From positions 29,465,501 to 29,529,500 of the forward strand of contig JARDYH010000006.1 in NCBI GenBank assembly GCA_029215795.1: a DNA stretch of 64,000 nucleotides. The letters are read 5' to 3'. This DNA comes from Anniella stebbinsi. Lineage: Eukaryota; Chordata; Lepidosauria; Squamata; Anniellidae. The notes under the pieces were generated by a model. The model made no database searches, was not told where the DNA came from, and saw nothing but the letters and a program-made list of their open reading frames with translations. This document shows, piece by piece, positions 37,284 to 47,938 of this stretch; position 1 is the first letter of the stretch; every line of letters starts with the position of its first letter. A program made the position numbers and the translations under genes.

Positions 37284-37583
37284 TAGGGGTAGGCAACTTT
37301 TTTGGGCCATGGGCACATTTAGCAATTTGAGCTATTGCCCTGGGTACCACCATAAAATAGCTGTCATGGGAGGTGTGGCAAAGGACAAGTAATCTGCCCA
37401 AAAGACTGGGTAAAAGGCAGAGGTGGGATCTGATCCCCAACACATGAAACAACTCCTTTGAACCCAGAATGATCAGTACTAACAAAAGAAAAATTAGTTG
37501 TTGTTTTTTAAGTAGGAGGTGGACATTGAGAAAGGTGTCCAGGAGCACATTGGTGCCCACGGACACTATGTTTCCTAGCCCTG
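37284..37583. mobile_element. hAT-type MITE with degraded 8-bp target duplication
   Basis: The ends TAGGGGTAGGCAAC and GTTTCCTAGCCCTG are imperfect inverted repeats (11 of 14 match). The flanks ctctatgg (37276-37283) and ctctgtgc (37584-37591) agree at 6 of 8 bases, consistent with an 8-bp hAT target duplication. Subterminal GGGCCATGGGCACATT and CATTGGTGCCCACGGAC are also complementary. Overlapping 133- and 149-codon ORFs here are by-products of the element's composition. Confidence 0.65.
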
Positions 37584-38450
37584 CTCTGTGCACACACAGT
37601 ATAAATAATTTGCCATTGCAGCCACCTGGCTTTGGGTGGGGGGTGGGAATGAATTTGTATTTGTTTCCCATTTATGGCAGATTGTCCAGATGGTCTAGGG
37701 GATGCTTCTATTATGGGAAAGCTGCATCAAGGCGCCAAACATGTATGAAGGGAAAAGCCATTTCCCAAATAAGCCATAACATTTGTAACTGTCATGTGGA
37801 TTGTCAGTGTACATGTGTGACTGGTAGATTTGTGGGTGTGGGTTGTGACCCAGCTTTTCCCTCTCTCTTCAACTGCGTTTTGTTAATTGCTCAGCCATGC
37901 AGCATATTGTGTGTTTAAAGTTGTTTTGAGGTTCCCCTGCTCCACCAACCAAACTGCCTAATGCAACTTTGTAGAAGGCTGTATACTAGTTTATCTAGCA
38001 TCCCAGTACTCCACTGTCCGAGGTTTGCTTACATGTACTTCTGCGGTCACATAATTTGGGGTAGAGGAGTGGATTTCCACTGCTCTCTCTCACCCAGTTC
38101 CATATTGCTTAATTCTGTACTTCATATCACGGAAGAAACACTTGTGGGCTTCAGCTTATGCAGTAGAGTCCACTTCTGCCATCATGGAAAAGGCAGAGAG
38201 CCCATCACCATACTAAAGACAATGATCCACTTATTGCATTATGATAGTTCTATGTAAACTCAGGAACTGAACTTTGATGTAGGCTGTGGAGCATAGTTGT
38301 GTAATAATTATGGAGTGAGTAAGATACGGCTGTGGGTGGCTCTGAGTGACTGTGCAGATAAGCCCTTTACTTGTTGGTAAAGGAGGTTTTTGATATATTT
38401 CAAGCAACATCTCTGAGCATGCATTCCCTTAGCATCATGTCCTGGGTTTG

Positions 38451-38660
38451 TTTATTCATTTATTCATTTTATTTACAATATTTGTATACTGCTTCTTATC
38501 CAAAGATTTCAGAATGATAAACAGCAGATAAAATAAAATAAAAACAAAGAAAACCCCAGCATGTTAAAATAATTACTATTTTTAAAAAGAAACAACATTC
38601 TGATAAAACTGAGTTCCGATAAAACCGCAGCTAGTCACTCAAGGAAGTGCAGGATCTGAT
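38451..38660 (-). mobile_element. LINE 3' end, same family as 6296
   Basis: TTTATTCATTTATTCATTTT is followed by ACAATATTTGTATACTGC. It continues downstream with blocks shared with 6296-6466, such as CTAGTCACTCAAGGAAGTGC against TGGTCAGTTAAGGAATGC. It is diverged. Confidence 0.55.
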
Positions 38661-39266
38661 GCTACCTTGGGATGAAATCATCATGATTTTACTCAGTTAA
38701 GGCTTTCTATGTTCACTGCAATATTTCAAGAGGTTCCTTAGCATCAATAGCTTATGTGGTCTTTTTAGGGTGTCATCTACAAAAATATACAGCTAGTTGT
38801 ACTATAGCAGATCCAAGATTCACTTGGTCAACAAGTCAGTTAGATGCTGCTTAGAAGCTTATAAGTAGGGGTATGAAGGCACACACACACCCCATCACAG
38901 AGCGCTGAAAGGGACTGAAAGATGTGGTGTCTTATCCCAGCTGACTTATGATCCACCTCTCATTAGACTGAGGAAGTATGTAATCCTCATACAATACCAC
39001 AACCAGATTAGCATACATGTCCTGTGGACATAATGAGAAAACAACTGTTCTTTATGCATCACAAATGACAATTTTTCTTAATCACTGCAAGGAGCACATG
39101 CAACTTAGAAGGAATAACAGTTTACAGGATGTGCTAAAAAAAAGGTTGTGTCTTTTTTTCATGCATCTTCATAGCTCTATGTTATAAATTTAACATTGTT
39201 CAGAATCAACAGGTGCCTAATGCCAATAGCTGAACCTTTCATCTCCTCCTCTGCATCCCCCCTCAG

Positions 39267-39392
39267 GTAATCCATTAGTGCAGAGCCCAATGCTGGATCT
39301 GGACAGCGAAGTACGTCCATCTTCACTTGGCCATCTCAGTCGGAGTGCTTCACTGAAAAGAGGTAGCAGCAATCAGTCCAGTCGTGATGAAA
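39267..39392 (+). CDS. EXOC2: EXOC2 exon 8 of window (~residues 398-440)
   Basis: It encodes [19 protein letters not shown], then [20 protein letters not shown] and RDE. This corresponds to the human segment with [21 protein letters not shown] and RDD, and the length of 41 codons agrees. The acceptor is CCCCTCAG and the donor GTAGGT. It is the least conserved exon of the set, rich in Ser, and probably a flexible loop between helical regions. The [10 protein letters not shown] stretch has basic residues around Ser, which would suit kinases; that is inference. Confidence 0.96.
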
Positions 39393-40075
39393 GTAGGTGG
39401 TAGCGTTTTCATCCTTCTCTTGCTCTTTGAGAAACACTGTTACAATTTGATGAAGCCCCTCTACTTTGCTAGTGTAACGTACTGGGTAGGATATTGAGCT
39501 ATGAATCAGATCCCACCACTGCTATTAACTCACTAGTGGGCCTTAGGCCAGCCTTGCCCACCCCAGTGCCCTCCAGATAGTTAGGACTACAATTCCAGGA
39601 TTCCTTACCATCAGCCATGCTTGCTAAAGCTGACTGGAGTTGAAGTCCAAAAGCCTGGAAGACACCAGGTTAGGAAAGTAGCAATCTGTACTATTTCAGC
39701 CTCAGCCTCCCATTGTAAGAATTAAAATAAAACAATCTGTTAAAATGGTTGGAATACTCCAAAGAGTTGCTCTTCTTGTTCTGTATCTTTCTCTTCCCTC
39801 ACAGCATGCATTTAGCATACTGTTGCGAGACTTATTGATTCTTCTAGCATGCTGAATCAAGCTTGTTAATAATCAGCTCCACTCCTTTCTTCAGATGACC
39901 TTGTGAAACAAACCAACCACAAGGTTTAAGCCTATGTTTCAATGATATTTAGCATATTTATTGATTCTGCATATTTATAAATTGCCTCTCCAGTCACAGT
40001 TAACAATTGAAAATGATTCCTTTCGAATGATTTTGCTTTAGTTAACACATAGTTTTACTGTCTCTTTTTTCCTAG
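39393..40075. other. EXOC2 intron, 0.7 kb
   Basis: It contains a palindromic MITE (39546-39680). I see nothing else. Confidence 0.7.
39546..39680. mobile_element. Palindromic MITE
   Basis: It reads CAGTGCCCTCCAGATAG, ACTACAATTCC, CATCAGCCATGC, then GGAGTTGAAGTCC and CACCAGGTTAGG, a diverged member of the family at 47452. Confidence 0.65.
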
Positions 40076-40200
40076 CTTGGCGATTTAAAGCTCCTCAGCA
40101 AGTGGCATTCGTTGAAAAGCTAACAAAGCTCGTCGTAAGCCAGCTCCCCAACTTCTGGAAACTCTGGATTTCTTACGTTAACGGGAGCCTCTTTAGTGAG
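40076..40200 (+). CDS. EXOC2: EXOC2 exon 9 of window (~residues 440-481)
   Basis: It encodes [20 protein letters not shown], then [20 protein letters not shown] and SE, matching human TWRYKTP...[18 protein letters not shown] and onward. The acceptor is TTTTTTCCTAG and the donor GTATGT. It starts the helical-rod domain of the C-terminal half. Confidence 0.97.
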
Positions 40201-40240
40201 GTATGTCCTTCTGTATGCAGCCTTTCCAGTACTTTCAGCA

Positions 40241-40463
40241 GTTTATTTATTTAATGTTACATTTATATCCTGCCGTTTCTACTCTTGCACGGAACCCAAG
40301 GCTGCTTACCTGGTCCTTTTCCTCCTCTCCATTTTCTCCTCACAACAACCCTGTGAGGTAGGCTAGGCTAAGAGTCAGTGAGTGGCCTGAAGTCATCCAG
40401 TGAACTTCATGGTCAAAAGGGGGCTAGAACCCAGATCTCTTACCACTACACCAACCTGCCTCT
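40241..40463 (-). mobile_element. tRNA-derived (MIR/CORE-like) SINE
   Basis: In minus orientation the head holds GTAGTGGTAAGAGATCTGGG with a box B-like GGTTCTAGCCC. The body contains CACAACAACCCTGTGAGGTA and GTCATCCAGTGAACTTCATG on the + strand, and the 3' end is (TTTA)n with ATATCCTGCC. The same family is at 40651 and 50084. Confidence 0.75.
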
Positions 40464-40650
40464 CGGCTTCTACGAGGATCATAAAATTAAGACTCATTAA
40501 TTCAGGCTTCTTTTTCTTTTATATCAAACATACTTTGATTTCTCTCCATCCCCATTGCTAGTCAAACAGTTATCAACTCTGTGAAGAGCTAAGGAAGAGC
40601 CAGTGTGGAACTCATTCGTACATCTAGAAACTCCTTCTTTGCATTTCTGG

Positions 40651-40866
40651 AGAGCCAGTGTAGCGTAGTGGTTGGTGTCTTGGACCAGGACTGGGGAGAC
40701 CCTAGTTCACATCCCAATGTAGTCATGCAGCACACTGGGTGGCCTTGAGCCAGCTAGTATCTCTCAGCTAACCTACTCAGGGTTGTTGTGTGGGTGATTG
40801 GGGGAGGGGGGGCGCAGAACCACAGACACTGCCTTGAGCTTCTTGAATGTATATGAAACGCAAGAT
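40651..40866 (+). mobile_element. tRNA-derived (MIR/CORE-like) SINE
   Basis: AGAGCCAGTGTAGCGTAGTG starts the tRNA-like head (box A region), with AGTTCACATCCC as box B. The body has TGGCCTTGAGCCAGC and CAGGGTTGTTGTGTGGG, and the end has CCTTGAGCTTCTTG. Confidence 0.75.
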
Positions 40867-41839
40867 CTACATGTAATCCATGCTAATAATGTTCACTTTT
40901 TAGATTGCTTCTGCTGCAAGGCCAGCATCAGGGGTTGGCCATATTAAGCTTCTGCCAAAGATTCAACAGTCAGGGAGCGCGGGAGGGGGGCACCCATGAA
41001 ATGCTAATCCAAAGCAGCTGCCACTGTTGCCTGCCTTTTCTCTCTAGGAGGCAATGGGGATATTGGCAGCAGCTCCTCAACATCCCCCTTTTGCTACTGA
41101 TCAGTTATTCCTAGTAGCTATTGCGACCCAGTTGGGAGAATGAATGGTAGTGGGCCAGCGGCAAACATCAGCCACAGTTGCCATTTACCCAGTGCTTCAG
41201 TGAGGGGGCTGAAAAAGAGGAGCTGCCTAGTGAAGAGGCAGTAAACATCTTGCCAGGGTTTTCCCAAAACATGGGGCCAGGTCTGTTCCGATAGGGTGAG
41301 AGGAGGTTAGCCATTTCCCCTTCCAATTCTGTGGAGACTGGGCTTTCAACTGCACCATGTGTTCAACATCCAGAGCCCCTGTAAAGTGCCTCAAAATGGT
41401 ATCCACACTTTGGAGTGGCGGTGAGCTAGGTTCCAGATTTGTGTTGCATCCCGCTTTGCCTATAATTTTTTATGGATGCTGCTCATTTTCAGGCATATTG
41501 GAACCAAAAGGACAGTTGAACACAAAGACTGACATAAAGCCAAAATAAGCCACCAGGGCATAAATCAGTCATGAAAGTGGTGAGCAATGATTGAAAGGAA
41601 AAGAGTGGTAATAAGCTACATGGTTTATTTTCTCTAGACATAAAGATTCTCTACATGTCGTCAATACCTGCTAAGGTTGCCAACGTTTTTTAACAGACTG
41701 TAACTAAACTGAGACCTAATTCTGTGTGCAATGAACCTGCAAAATCTAACCGTTGGATTTACCACAAATGTCTGTACAGGAAGGGGTTAACCTATTCAGC
41801 AAAATTGGTGGGAGGAGGCGAAAAATCTGTACTATGTGT

Positions 41840-41960
41840 TCATAGAATGTATATGGTTGAGAGGGACCAGAGGTCATCTAATCTAACCCCTTTTACAAAG
41901 ATAGGGCCATCCATTGACTGGTCCCATTTCCCTGAATAACTTACCCTGAGGTCAGGATTG
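41840..41960 (-). mobile_element. CR1-like LINE 3' end
   Basis: TCATAGAATGTATATGGTTG and GAGGTCATCTAATCTAACCC follow the CR1 3' end consensus seen at 36278, though more diverged. Confidence 0.6.
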
Positions 41961-42799
41961 TGTATCGAAATCAGGAAGTAAGCAAAGCAAGTTTAGCAGA
42001 ATACTTAAAATATTCAAGGTAGGCGGACAGGATGAGGTGAATCAGCTTCCTCCGTTTAGTGATACATTTTAATTGGACACTGTGTGCTTGGGTTCATTCT
42101 TAGTAGGCAGAGTCTGGTTAACACTTTAAAACGTAGAAATAATAGTTATATAACAAACATTTTTTTCAGCTTGCTTTTAATTGTGTATTCTTGAATATAA
42201 TATATGAAATGTGGACTCTGTTACAGTTACCTCAGTATTGCCCATTAAACAATGTCCTAAAATATCAGACACCAAACTCATATTCTTTTTAAGTTAAAGA
42301 GACATGCCCTCAAACTCTGCTCCAGAGGGCTGTGAAACCTTCCAGAGCAGATTTCTATGTGGTGCAGAGGAGTAGAGAGAAGGAGAAAGTCCCAGTGCCC
42401 TAACAGACTTCCTCATTCACATTTTTCTCAACTCCCAAATTGCTATGATATCTTCTGTCCATTAGGTGTCATTCATTCATTACATTATACTTACTCCTAA
42501 AAATAGGTTTAGCTATTAAAAAATTGTGAGTTATTTAGAAGCAATTTCTAGGAAAATGGCTTTGCAGAACAGGATTTGTAGATGTCATATCAGTTAAAAC
42601 CTTTTCATTTGATAGAAAACACTTTCATTTTGCCATGTATATTGGCATACTAATACTTAACGTTCGCCTGAACTATCTGCTTTCTGAAATATTTTTATAC
42701 TAATCTGATTTTACTATTGCTAAAATGAAATCCATTGAATGCTAATGTGTTACTGATGAATGTCAATAGCATCTCTGTTTTATTTGTATGTTTTGCAAG

Positions 42800-42868
42800 A
42801 CTGCTGAAAAATCAGGTCAGATGGAAAGATCAAAGAAGAACGCTAGACAAAGGCAAAATGATTTCAAG
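42800..42868 (+). CDS. EXOC2: EXOC2 exon 10 of window (~residues 482-504)
   Basis: It encodes T-A-E-K-S-G-Q-M-E-R-S-K-K-N-A-R-Q-R-Q and NDFK (23 codons, phase 0 at both ends). The acceptor is GCAAG and the donor GTAAGT. The human stretch as I recall it is QIERSKNVRQRQNDFKK, so this exon may carry one extra residue in the basic ERSKKNARQ segment. A 69-nt exon in phase 0 could be skipped without changing the frame. Confidence 0.95.
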
Positions 42869-44235
42869 GTAAGTTAAGAGTGCAGGCTTCCAGACTGGAA
42901 AGATATAAACCTTTTGGAGGCTGACTGGGATTTAACATTTGAAGACTTGTTGCGTGAAGCATACATTTTAATTTAGGGATGTGTATCGTATCGTTAAAAT
43001 GTATGATAACGATACAGTATGCTCGTTATCGTGCATGCATTTAACGATAACGATACGATAGGAAAGCCTACAATAATTATCGGAGATGATTAAAAATCCT
43101 ACGATAATTATCATATATTATCGTTTTATCGGAAGGGTCTTTCTCTTTTGCCGCCACATGGACAGAGCTAGAAGGTGGGGTGTGCTTGCTGAGACAGTGA
43201 CCAATCATGCAGCAAGGATTCCAGCAGGCTCCAATCACAATGTTAGAGGAGGGCTAAGGATATCCCCACATAAAAACCCCACACTTGGTGTTCCAGCTCT
43301 GTTGGGAGTTAGGCGTTGAGGGGAGAAGGGTGGATTTTGTTGGAGCTCTGTCCTGGCTCCTGGGTCTTATAGTTACTTGGTGGCAAATTGTTGGAGATTC
43401 ATTGTAGTCTTGCATCTTTTTGTTCCCTTCTGTGGCTCAGGTTCGTTTGGCTGTTCATTGCTTGTGTGTTTGAGTTATAGTTTTTATACGTTTTCTGGTT
43501 GGTTTGATTGAAGGGTTGGGTTTGCATGAGTGGGGGTACTGTGACTGAGTGAGTGTGTTTTGTCCTCTTCCCTGTTTAACTTTCTTAATATATATAATTA
43601 TATTTCTCTCCCTCTCTCTCTCTGGGTGTGTGTGTTTGCTTGATTGTCTGTGAGTGTGCTGGTGTGTCCTGTAGCCTGCTACACAGGATAACACTACACA
43701 ATCTGTGGTCAAAGCAGCACACAAACTGTTTGCAAAGGATTGTTATTAATATAAATAATTTCAATCACTTTGTAGCAGTATGAAACACGGCTCTAAGGCG
43801 CTCCTTGGGCGATGTGGCTCTGGGTCTAGGAGAGATGCTGTTGCTTCTGGGAGCAGTTCCGGGATGGCTGTCTCGCCCTCTCACACATTTTATGTCTTTT
43901 TTAAAGACACTGCTGCATCCAATGTTTCCAGTCTGGAGGGACTGCTTTAGTGAGGGACTGCAGAAGCATCCCCTGGACCCCCTCACACATTTTTTTAAAA
44001 AAACTCTGGTCCAGGCAATGTGCCTACTTCTACCCAGAACGTGACTTTTTTATTTCCCTCCACTCCAGCCAATGCCTAGCTGTACCCCAAACGTGACTAA
44101 AACTCGAATTAATATTCAGCATTTTTATTATTACTAGATAACTACATAAATATATATTAACTAGAGTATATTGGCAAAATTTACATTACTCTAGTTGGAG
44201 ACCCTTGCTCACAGCCTATTGATGATTCTTACCCT

Positions 44236-44400
44236 AATCGTGACTTTTTATTTGGCAGTGTGCCTACCTCTACCCCGAACGTGACTTTTTATTTGCCAAT
44301 GTGCCTGCCTCTACCCTGAACGTGACTTTTATTTGGCAATGTGCCTACCTCTATCTTGAACGTGACTTTTTATTTGCCTCTGCTCCAGCCAATGTGCGCA
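44236..44400 (+). repeat. 41-bp tandem repeat, ~4 copies
   Basis: The unit contains CGTGACTTTTTATTTGGCAA then TGTGCCTACCTCTACCC. Starts of CGTGAC at about 44239, 44280, 44321 and 44361 give spacings of 41, 41 and 40. Looser related pieces occur at 44010-44095. Confidence 0.85.
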
Positions 44401-44546
44401 GCTCTGGCATGAACAACTGCCAACCTGCCTTCACGGGGATGGCAGGCAGACTGGGTAATTTTTAGAGCACGATGAGGTCAAGGCGGTGCGTGAGGGTTGT
44501 TTTGATGGGATTCGCAGTTGTCAAAGCAGCACGTGTATATCTGCTA

Positions 44547-45015
44547 GGATCCTGCAGGTTTCCGCGCTTCTGGGGTATCTCCTGGCCCAATGAGGCCCTG
44601 CCTGGCTAAGGCTGGCTCTAAAATAAATAAATAACTGTAACGCCTGTGCTATTCCCCTACCCCCCAATCCTTTTATTATTTCATTTGTACTTAGACATGC
44701 ATGGCCTAATCTAGAGACAAGGTAGCAGTTCTACTGCTGAGGAATGCATCCACTCTCACTGTGCCACGCACACGTAGGCGCGGATGATAATAATATGCTT
44801 TAAAGTTTTTTTAGTTTTAGTGGGATCTTGCAGGTTTCCACGCTTCCGGGGTATCTCCTAGCCCAATGAGGCCCTGCCTGGGTAAAGCTGGCTAAAATAA
44901 ATAACTGTAACGCCCATAATTCCTGACTGTCTGTGCGGTGCTGCTTGTGGGATCCTCCAGGTTGGCGTGCTTCCAGGGTATCTCCTGCCCCAATAAGGCC
45001 CTGCCTGGCTAAGAA
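44547..45015 (+). repeat. Three dispersed direct copies of a ~70-100 bp unit
   Basis: Copies begin near 44547, 44821 and 44949 and share GCAGGTTTCC-like starts, GGGGTATCTCCT, CCCAATGAGGCCCTGCCTGG and GGCTAA. The first two also share the AAATAAATAACTGTAACGCC tail. They are diverged and inside the 42974 element. Confidence 0.8.
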
Positions 45016-45135
45016 GTCCTTTAAGGAAGGACTTCTTCTACCTCTGCTCCTGTGGTGACACCCAAGAGTCCATGCCGCTTTCAGGGACAGATCCAACTGG
45101 CCCTCTGCCTCTGTGCCCACCTCTGCCAAAAATAA

Positions 45136-45170
<35 letters not shown>

Positions 45171-45171
45171 C
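45136..45171. repeat. (TGCC)n microsatellite
   Basis: About nine uninterrupted CTGC/TGCC units. Confidence 0.95.
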
Positions 45172-46828
45172 ATCAGCCTGCCTGCTGTCTGTACACGGGG
45201 ATCGTCTTCCTCCTCCTAGCCTCCATTACTGAGGGGATGCAGAAGCATGTCACACATTGCCTTTTTTGAGCCACTGTGCCTGCCCAGCCCACCTCGGTGG
45301 GTCAATGTGCATGTGTGTTTTTGTCTTCAATCAATACCAACATCGAAAGAAGCTATGTCAAACTGACGTATGCGCTCTCATCGCAGAGTGCTGCCGTGAG
45401 TCCACTCCCTACAGCCCTTCGGTAAGGTCCCCAACTTTAAGGACTAGCTCTTTAAAAATGAGGATTTCTCTCAGCAGCAGCATTACCATCAGAAAAAACA
45501 GTGCATGTGTTGTTGAGAGCTTACTTCTGAGTAACAGCTGCAGCTGTGCGTCTGAAATTGGGCACAGATGAGTCTAGGCTGACCAGATAAAATCCAGGTC
45601 AGGGCTCATGTAACTTTAACAGTTGTAGAGAAAAGGGAATTTCAGCCAGTGTCATTTGTATGAAATTAGTTCCTGGTGAAATTCCCTCTTCATCACAACA
45701 GTTAAAGTTGCAGGCACTATACTAGAGTAGCCATATACAAAAGAAGGCATCAAAGACTAGTTTTACCCAACATTGTCATAATTCAGACTATGTTCAAATA
45801 ATTCAGGCTATTTTAATTCATTTTTTCAGTTTACTGCAGTCCACTTTATAAGCTCCATCGTCATTCTAATATCTCACATTTCTACTACCCGTACCTAATT
45901 TGCTGGCATTTGTTGTTTTTTGATACTCATAATTCCAGTTTTTCTAAGTCTCTGTGAGCTGAGCTGACAGACTCACTTTCATCATCAACTAGTAGTAGAG
46001 CAGAGGCCATACCCACCAGCTGATGGCTACAGTACGTGCAAGGGCCCCTTTCCCCAATCTGCCAGTTAGCTTATCCACAAGCTACAATGAATCCTACAGT
46101 CCATAAGTAAGCTATGGCTGTGGGGAGGGGGGCATCCTTTTGAATCCACAGCATCTTAAAGAATCATGAAGCAAAGCTGAGAAAATCTTCTGCTCCAGAT
46201 GTTGGGTTGTTGCTCCCAGTTAGAGTAGGCTGTAGCTGTTAGATGGATCAATGGGCAGCCTCAAAGTAAGGCAGCTTCTTATATATTCCAAAGAAACTGT
46301 TCTGCAGAAAGAGAAGCTGGTGGGGAGGTGTGGCTAAGTTCTTTGAAATGCTAAAGGACTATGGGGAAGAACATAGACAGAAAACTTGGGAGGTGGATTT
46401 AAACACCCCAAAGTGTCGATAACTCTGTGGAGGTTTTAAGTAAAAAGGATGGACACAGAATCAAATTAGTGGTTGGACACACTTGCTACCAAAATCTGAA
46501 TATGAGAAATCCTTAAGCTGTTCTACAATTATGAAAAGTGGATGTTTTTAACACCTCTAGGTTGGACCATGCAGAAATTGAGCATCCAGTTCTTAGCAAT
46601 GTGCTATTTGTTCATATGATGTTTCCGTGTATTTCCATTTCAGATTTTGTCCTATTTAACTTTGGTAATTTGAGTGGCATTAATCATATTTTGAGTACTT
46701 TAAGAATATACCCTAATGAAAGGTCCTCACCAAGGGAATACATGTTCCTGTTTGTTCCTATTAGCGCACCACTGTTTATGTATAAATTTCATTGTTCATC
46801 CATGAGCTCTTTCCTTCTGCTGTTATAG

Positions 46829-46986
46829 ACAATGATTCAGCAAGTGATGAGGTCCTTGGTCAAACTGATTCGTGGTGCTTTACTTCCATTCAGCCTTGGA
46901 GAAAGCGAGCTGAGAGAATATGGTGGATGGGAGATGAAATATGAACTTTCCAGTCAATGGTTACCTCCTGTCATACAGACAGTTAG
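46829..46986 (+). CDS. EXOC2: EXOC2 exon 11 of window (~residues 504-556)
   Basis: It encodes [19 protein letters not shown], then [20 protein letters not shown] and [13 protein letters not shown] plus two bases of Arg. Human has MIQEVMHSLVKLTRGALLP and IQTVRL at the same places. The acceptor is GTTATAG and the donor AG|GTAAGC. The end of the exon with its donor is duplicated 36 bp downstream (see the repeat at 46969-47040). Confidence 0.96.
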
Positions 46987-47040
46987 GTAAGCGCGGTAAT
47001 ATCATGTCATACAGACAGTTATGTAAGCACAGTAAAATCT
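46969..47040 (+). repeat. 36-bp tandem duplication spanning exon 11 5' splice site
   Basis: Copy 1 (46969-47004) holds the last 18 exon bases and the donor; copy 2 (47005-47040) repeats it with 31 of 36 identical. The donor in copy 1 is TTAG|GTAAGC and in copy 2 TTAT|GTAAGC, so copy 2 lacks the -1 G. Two further differences are CG to CA changes. Use of the copy 2 donor would place TAA in frame directly after the normal exon end. Confidence 0.9.
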
Positions 47041-47938
47041 GTGTATTGGGGCAATATCAATGAAATAATATGTTGTATAATATCAATGTAGTATTTCAGT
47101 TTTGGGGCAAGCTTCATTCAGCTGTATTTTCTGACCCAGTTTTGGGGTCCTATGTGAAATCAAATAATCCCAAACAAGTGCGGAATTGTAGTGCTATAAA
47201 ACCCTAGTTCTGGTCCAGATGGAGAACCATGAGAGATGGGTGGTTGTCCTTGCGACAGACAAGGAATTAAGCAAGAAGGAGCAAACAGTATTTAAGAACT
47301 GCAACTAGCTAGGTGTCTGCTCAATACTTCTGGATGGAATAGATGGTTAACAATCCAAGTATTTTTAGAAATGATGGGAAGTGTAGAACTAGTCAAAAAA
47401 CGGAATCCATCAGCAACTGTCAGCAGGGGGAGGGGGAGAGTTGATTTACAACAGCCTTCCCTAACCTGGGGTCCTCCAGATGTTTTGGGTGTCAACCCCC
47501 ATCAGCTCCAGCCAGCATGGCCATTGATCTGGTGTGCTCAGAATTGTAGTCCAAAACATCTGGAGGGCACCAGGTTGGGGAAAGCTGTCTTCCAATGCTG
47601 CCAAAGAGGTGTGGTAGAATGTGAAGTATCTACTCTCAAAGCATCAGTGTTGTCATCTCTGGCTTCTTTGGGGCCAAGTAGTGACACATACTCAGAGGAG
47701 AAAAAAAGTGAGAGTACTTCCAGAGTTTGGAGATTGAATTGCCATCACTGTCTTAACCCAGTGTGGAGGAGTGAAGATACAGAGTGGCTGTCACAGAATG
47801 TGGGGAGACAGGTGTGGTAAAGGAAGTGTGTGTGTGTTTAAAAGGCTGCTTCCTATCTTCCTTAAGTAATTATGACTCTGAACTTTATAATAAACTTTAG
47901 GCTGGCTATAACCTCACTTTATTTTTCCTGCTTTCCAG
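46987..47938. other. EXOC2 intron, 1.0 kb
   Basis: Apart from the 36-bp duplication at its start, it contains a palindromic MITE (47452-47587), which accounts for the GC-richer 149-codon ORF on the + strand. I see nothing else. Confidence 0.7.
47452..47587. mobile_element. Palindromic MITE, well-preserved copy
   Basis: The left arm CAGCCTTCCCTAACCTGGGG ... CTCCAGATGTTTTGG and the right arm CCAAAACATCTGGAGGGCAC ... GGTTGGGGAAAGCTG are complementary over about 45 bp, around CCAGCCAGCATGGCCATTG. Confidence 0.8.

Larger units (their letters stand above)
23516..39266. other. EXOC2 large intron, 15.75 kb
   Basis: It contains a DIRS-like element (24645-29380) with a nested LINE (26841-29035), a second LINE 3' end (30411-30776), a palindromic repeat (31897-31989), (AT)n and (ATC)n microsatellites, a + oriented LINE tail (36012-36132), a CR1 end (36278-36420), a hAT-type MITE (37284-37583) and another LINE end (38451-38660). 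The unassigned intervals 31000-31890, 32000-33420, 34110-36010 and 38670-39260 are AT-rich; I see no further features in them. Confidence 0.75.
40201..42799. other. EXOC2 intron, 2.6 kb
   Basis: It holds two tRNA-derived SINEs in opposite orientations (40241-40463 minus, 40651-40866 plus) and a CR1 end (41840-41960). The stretch 40900-41560 is richer in GC with short ORFs of no recognised content; the rest shows nothing. Confidence 0.7.
42974..45570 (+). mobile_element. Large hAT-like DNA element, right end not identified
   Basis: It starts with TAGGGATGTGTATCGTATCG, a terminus like the hAT element at 55046 (TAGGGATGTGCAC). It is followed by a dense cluster of CGATA/TATCG subterminal motifs (42985-43140), as expected for transposase-binding repeats. 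The interior is richer in GC than the intron and contains a 41-bp tandem repeat (44236-44400), three copies of a ~70-bp unit and a TGCC microsatellite. No transposase domain is recognised in any frame. The right boundary is estimated from the change in composition; the complementary terminus was not found, so it may be truncated. Confidence 0.45.
42869..46828. other. EXOC2 intron, 4.0 kb
   Basis: It is mostly filled by a hAT-like insertion of about 2.6 kb starting at 42974. After about 45600 it returns to ordinary AT-rich intron with nothing further seen. Confidence 0.65.

Noticed and set aside
37270..37918. Overlapping 133-codon (-) and 149-codon (+) ORFs
   Set aside because: They coincide with a hAT MITE and show no domain or splice context.
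44236..44400. CRISPR-like regular repeat
   Set aside because: The units are contiguous 41-bp tandem repeats without unique spacers, in a vertebrate intron.
45811..45818. ttttaatt matching the octamer before 42974, as a possible target duplication
   Set aside because: The preceding bases do not resemble the inverse of the left terminus, and such AT-rich octamers are common here.
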